Shown here in pieces: positions 61,674-64,000 of a stretch of DNA of 64,000 nucleotides. The DNA comes from Prostheceraeus crozeri (Eukaryota; Platyhelminthes; Polycladida; Euryleptidae). Both the position numbers and the translations under genes were made by a program. The notes below the pieces were generated by a model. It was given only the letters and a program-made list of their open reading frames with translations. It searched no databases and had not been told where the DNA came from. How positions within the stretch are numbered: the first letter of the stretch is position 1; each line of letters begins with the position of its first letter. The stretch spans positions 1 to 64,000 of the forward strand of contig CAJQUW010006790.1 of NCBI GenBank assembly GCA_907163375.1, written 5' to 3'.

Positions 61674-62372
61674 CAGTACACCGCAAAACCTGTAAGAGAC
61701 CGCTATTTTTAAACCCTCTCTCTCTTAGGTGGCGGTCTATTTTTCAACATCTCCGACTCTAAAAATATGAAGAGTCAATCAATCACTTCAATAAATATTG
61801 CATTAAGGTACATGTTCCATCTATAAAACTTGTGAAATAACTAAATGCTTTACTAAATGGTCGATGCATTGTGAAAGTATCTATACTTCGATTTATATGT
61901 ATGACCTATTACCTGATTATTGAAGCTTAGCATGATACTAAATACATATTTAACTGATCACGATCTTCAATAAATTGATGTACGTGTGTCTGCATTATCG
62001 GCGACAAAAATTTTGGCCTGATTCACCCGCATATGAAGGCTCAATGCTTAACAAGATGGTGTAATGCATCTATCTAGCATATCATGAACGCAGGTTAACT
62101 ACCTACAAAGAAAACAAGATGACCAACAACACTAATCGTGATTAACATCACAAGTACTAATTAATTAATTTTAAATTGCCGATAATGAAGAAGTCAATTT
62201 TGTTGTCTGTACAGATGCTGTCCTCCTACAGCGGGGCATGCAGCGCATAAGTAGTTGCAAACAGCACATAGGGCTGGCCTTACACGAACAAATGTCGTGG
62301 TACTCATTGCTTGTACTATATACTATCGAAATACAGGAAGTGGCCGTCTATTGCAGGTTTTGCGGTATTTAT
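61674..62372. mobile_element. pogo/Tigger-like MITE
   Basis: Ends are inverted: CAGTACACCGCAAAACCTGT with AAGAGACCGC at 61674, and the complement of GCCGTCTATTGCAGGTTTTG with CGGTA near 62344-62368. CAGT-x5-CAAAACCTGT-x-GACCGC ends and an inner CTCTTAGGTGGCGGTC are typical of pogo/Tigger elements, which insert at TA (TATA precedes the left end). No transposase is present. Confidence 0.5.
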
Positions 62373-62376
62373 GTAT

Positions 62377-63007
62377 ATAATAAGGTACTTATGGATTATC
62401 TCACCCACGTTTTCAAAATTGTCTGAAATCCGCAAAAATGATTCGACCATTGCAAAACTTCAGAGACACGTATTTGAGTATATATTCTACCCACATACAA
62501 AATGTATGCAAGTCGGACAAGCACGTTTTGAATTAGAGACAACTTGAAGTGTAGCGATGTCAACGGCTTGATCTGACTTCCTCTTCTCGCTGCATAATTG
62601 TTAATCGTGTGTGCATTGTTCTCTTTCCGTGTTCTAATCACTATTTAAAATCTTCACACGACCACTATCCTATAGCGCCTTTATAAAATTAAGCATATTA
62701 ATGGAAGGGATATGCTATGGGTCACTATCACTTCAAGAGCTATCGCGACATGACTTTGTTGACTTAGACCAATCTGCTCAGACCATGACGTCAGGGAAGT
62801 TAGATCAAGCTGCTGACATCGCTGCACTTCACGTTATCGTCTCTAATTCTAAAAGCACTTGTCCGAACTGCACAAATATTTGCATGTGGGTAGACAAAGT
62901 TCTCGAATACATGTCTATCAAGTTTGATGACGATTGATTTATTTTTGCGGATTTAAGACAAATTTGAAAACGTTGAGGGAGAGATAACTCATAAGTACCT
63001 ATAATAA
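62377..63007. mobile_element. foldback element with about 215-bp arms
   Basis: The left arm (about 62377-62580) is the complement of the right arm (about 62775-63007). Shared blocks include GAAATCCGCAAAAAT, CTACCCACAT, GTCGGACAAG or TTCGGACAAG, GAATTAGAGAC, and GCGATGTCA followed by GCTTGATCT. The loop of about 190 bp has no gene. It directly abuts the pogo-like MITE. Confidence 0.8.
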
Positions 63008-64000
63008 ATTTTGAATCAAAAGCACGACTTTTATAAACATGAGCGCTTTCCTTTCTTCGGATGCTTTCTATCCATACATATAATAAAACACCTAAGTTAC
63101 TCATGGTTTGTAATTAGGTCACTTTCAAGAATTTAAAGAGTTGATGCTTACATTGCTGGTTTAAACCCCTATAATAACCACATGGATTCTCGTGATAATC
63201 GCTGAATTGCGAAGAAGATTCATCCAAATCATCTGAATGTCTGAAAATGAATGGAAAATACTTAATAAGAGTGAAAGAATGCATCAAAATGTCTTCCATG
63301 TTTATCTTTGTTATTCTACGAAACAATTAAGTTGAATTTTCAATTGAATGGATAGACTTTTGATAAAAGAATTTCATGAACTTTCTTGATACTTATCATT
63401 GTATGTGTACAATTGACGCAGTATTTGCAGCACAGATTGAGATATTATCTCTGAGCAAAACATTCCGTGCAGCTGGATAATTTTCGAGAAGGAAATCACA
63501 ATTTCTTTTATTCCAACATTTCACACAAAAGATGCTCTTAATTGATTGAAATTAACAAAAAGTAGTCAGCCTGAAAAAGTGAATCTCAGAATGATTTCAT
63601 TTTTATGAGATTTTCCTATTCTTCTGTTTCATTTAATTTTCTTTTCGTTGAGATCTGATGGACTGAACATTTATACCAAGATCTTAATGAAAGACGTCAA
63701 GATTATTCCCGAATCTTCATTTGATAAAGTACATTGAATGTCATTGTCAGAAGCAGAGTCTGTATGACTAACTCTGCTTGGAAAATTCCAAGCTATAGCT
63801 TATAATTCCAATGCTAAAGCATGGAAAAGATAAGTCCTTTAAACTTTTGTCGATTTGATTCCAATTTTTTGTTAACCCAGACTTTGGTTCATCAACTCGC
63901 AATGATTCGAACGAGTCCGATGAATAACATTGATATAGATTATGATCATCACTTTCATCACCTGCCATCTGCATCACGAAAGTCGTAAAACGAGCCCTGA
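63008..64000. other. no gene seen
   Basis: AT-rich DNA to the window edge. No recognised gene or repeat. Confidence 0.4.

Overview
The window looks like TE-rich, AT-rich nuclear DNA from a metazoan, probably an invertebrate; the species cannot be told from sequence alone. Evidence: an Atonal-type bHLH gene on a single exon, GT-AG introns, long low-coding stretches, and a wide range of animal transposon classes (hAT, P/THAP, Crypton, PIF/Harbinger, mariner, piggyBac-like and pogo-like MITEs, Penelope-like and Jockey/CR1-group LINEs). No rRNA, recognisable tRNA, CRISPR array or operon was seen. Only two segments look like host genes: a large minus-strand coding exon rich in tyrosine motifs (15185-16559) and the complete bHLH gene (54038-54523, minus).

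Layout. 1-5090 is low complexity: a CTGAAAACTAA-like tandem repeat, then 4.1 kb of almost pure poly(A), then A-rich DNA abutting a hAT transposase C-terminus (5091-5405). 6372-8067 is a Mutator-like or foldback element with a 9-bp direct repeat at both ends and nested hairpins. 8.7-9.1 kb holds a decayed LINE. 11.48-13.82 kb is a broken P-element-like transposon whose 277-bp inverted arms each carry a THAP-domain start. 14172-14712 is an internally deleted copy of the Crypton unit found at 26146-28098. The tyrosine-rich exon follows. 17-25 kb holds several inverted-repeat elements, a piggyBac-like MITE, a dead mariner and Penelope-like debris.

26.1-29.8 kb is the most striking locus: two different Crypton-type tyrosine recombinase genes lie head to tail. 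The first (26527-27741) keeps every catalytic residue; the second (28295-29656) has lost both active-site histidines. 33078-33912 and 56669-57507 are two opposite copies of a TA-flanked nonautonomous transposon. 34.2-37.6 kb is a young LINE on the minus strand with intact ORF1 and an ORF2 broken by one stop and one single-base deletion. 46760-49612 is a full-length Harbinger with TAA target duplication, intact DDE transposase and a convergent two-exon MADF-BESS gene broken by an 11-bp tandem duplication. 54.0-54.8 kb is the bHLH gene with a GC-rich upstream region. 55.8-63 kb is again mostly repeats.

How the parts work together: the genes do not form a pathway. The functional pairs visible are transposon-internal: Harbinger transposase with its MADF-BESS DNA-binding partner and a symmetric set of subterminal palindromes; LINE ORF1 with ORF2; and the Crypton recombinase gene with a deleted copy that could only move in trans. 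Large tracts (about 9.1-11.4, 18-20.6, 30.8-33.0, 37.9-46.1, 49.6-52.7 and 58.3-61.7 kb) show no recognisable gene.
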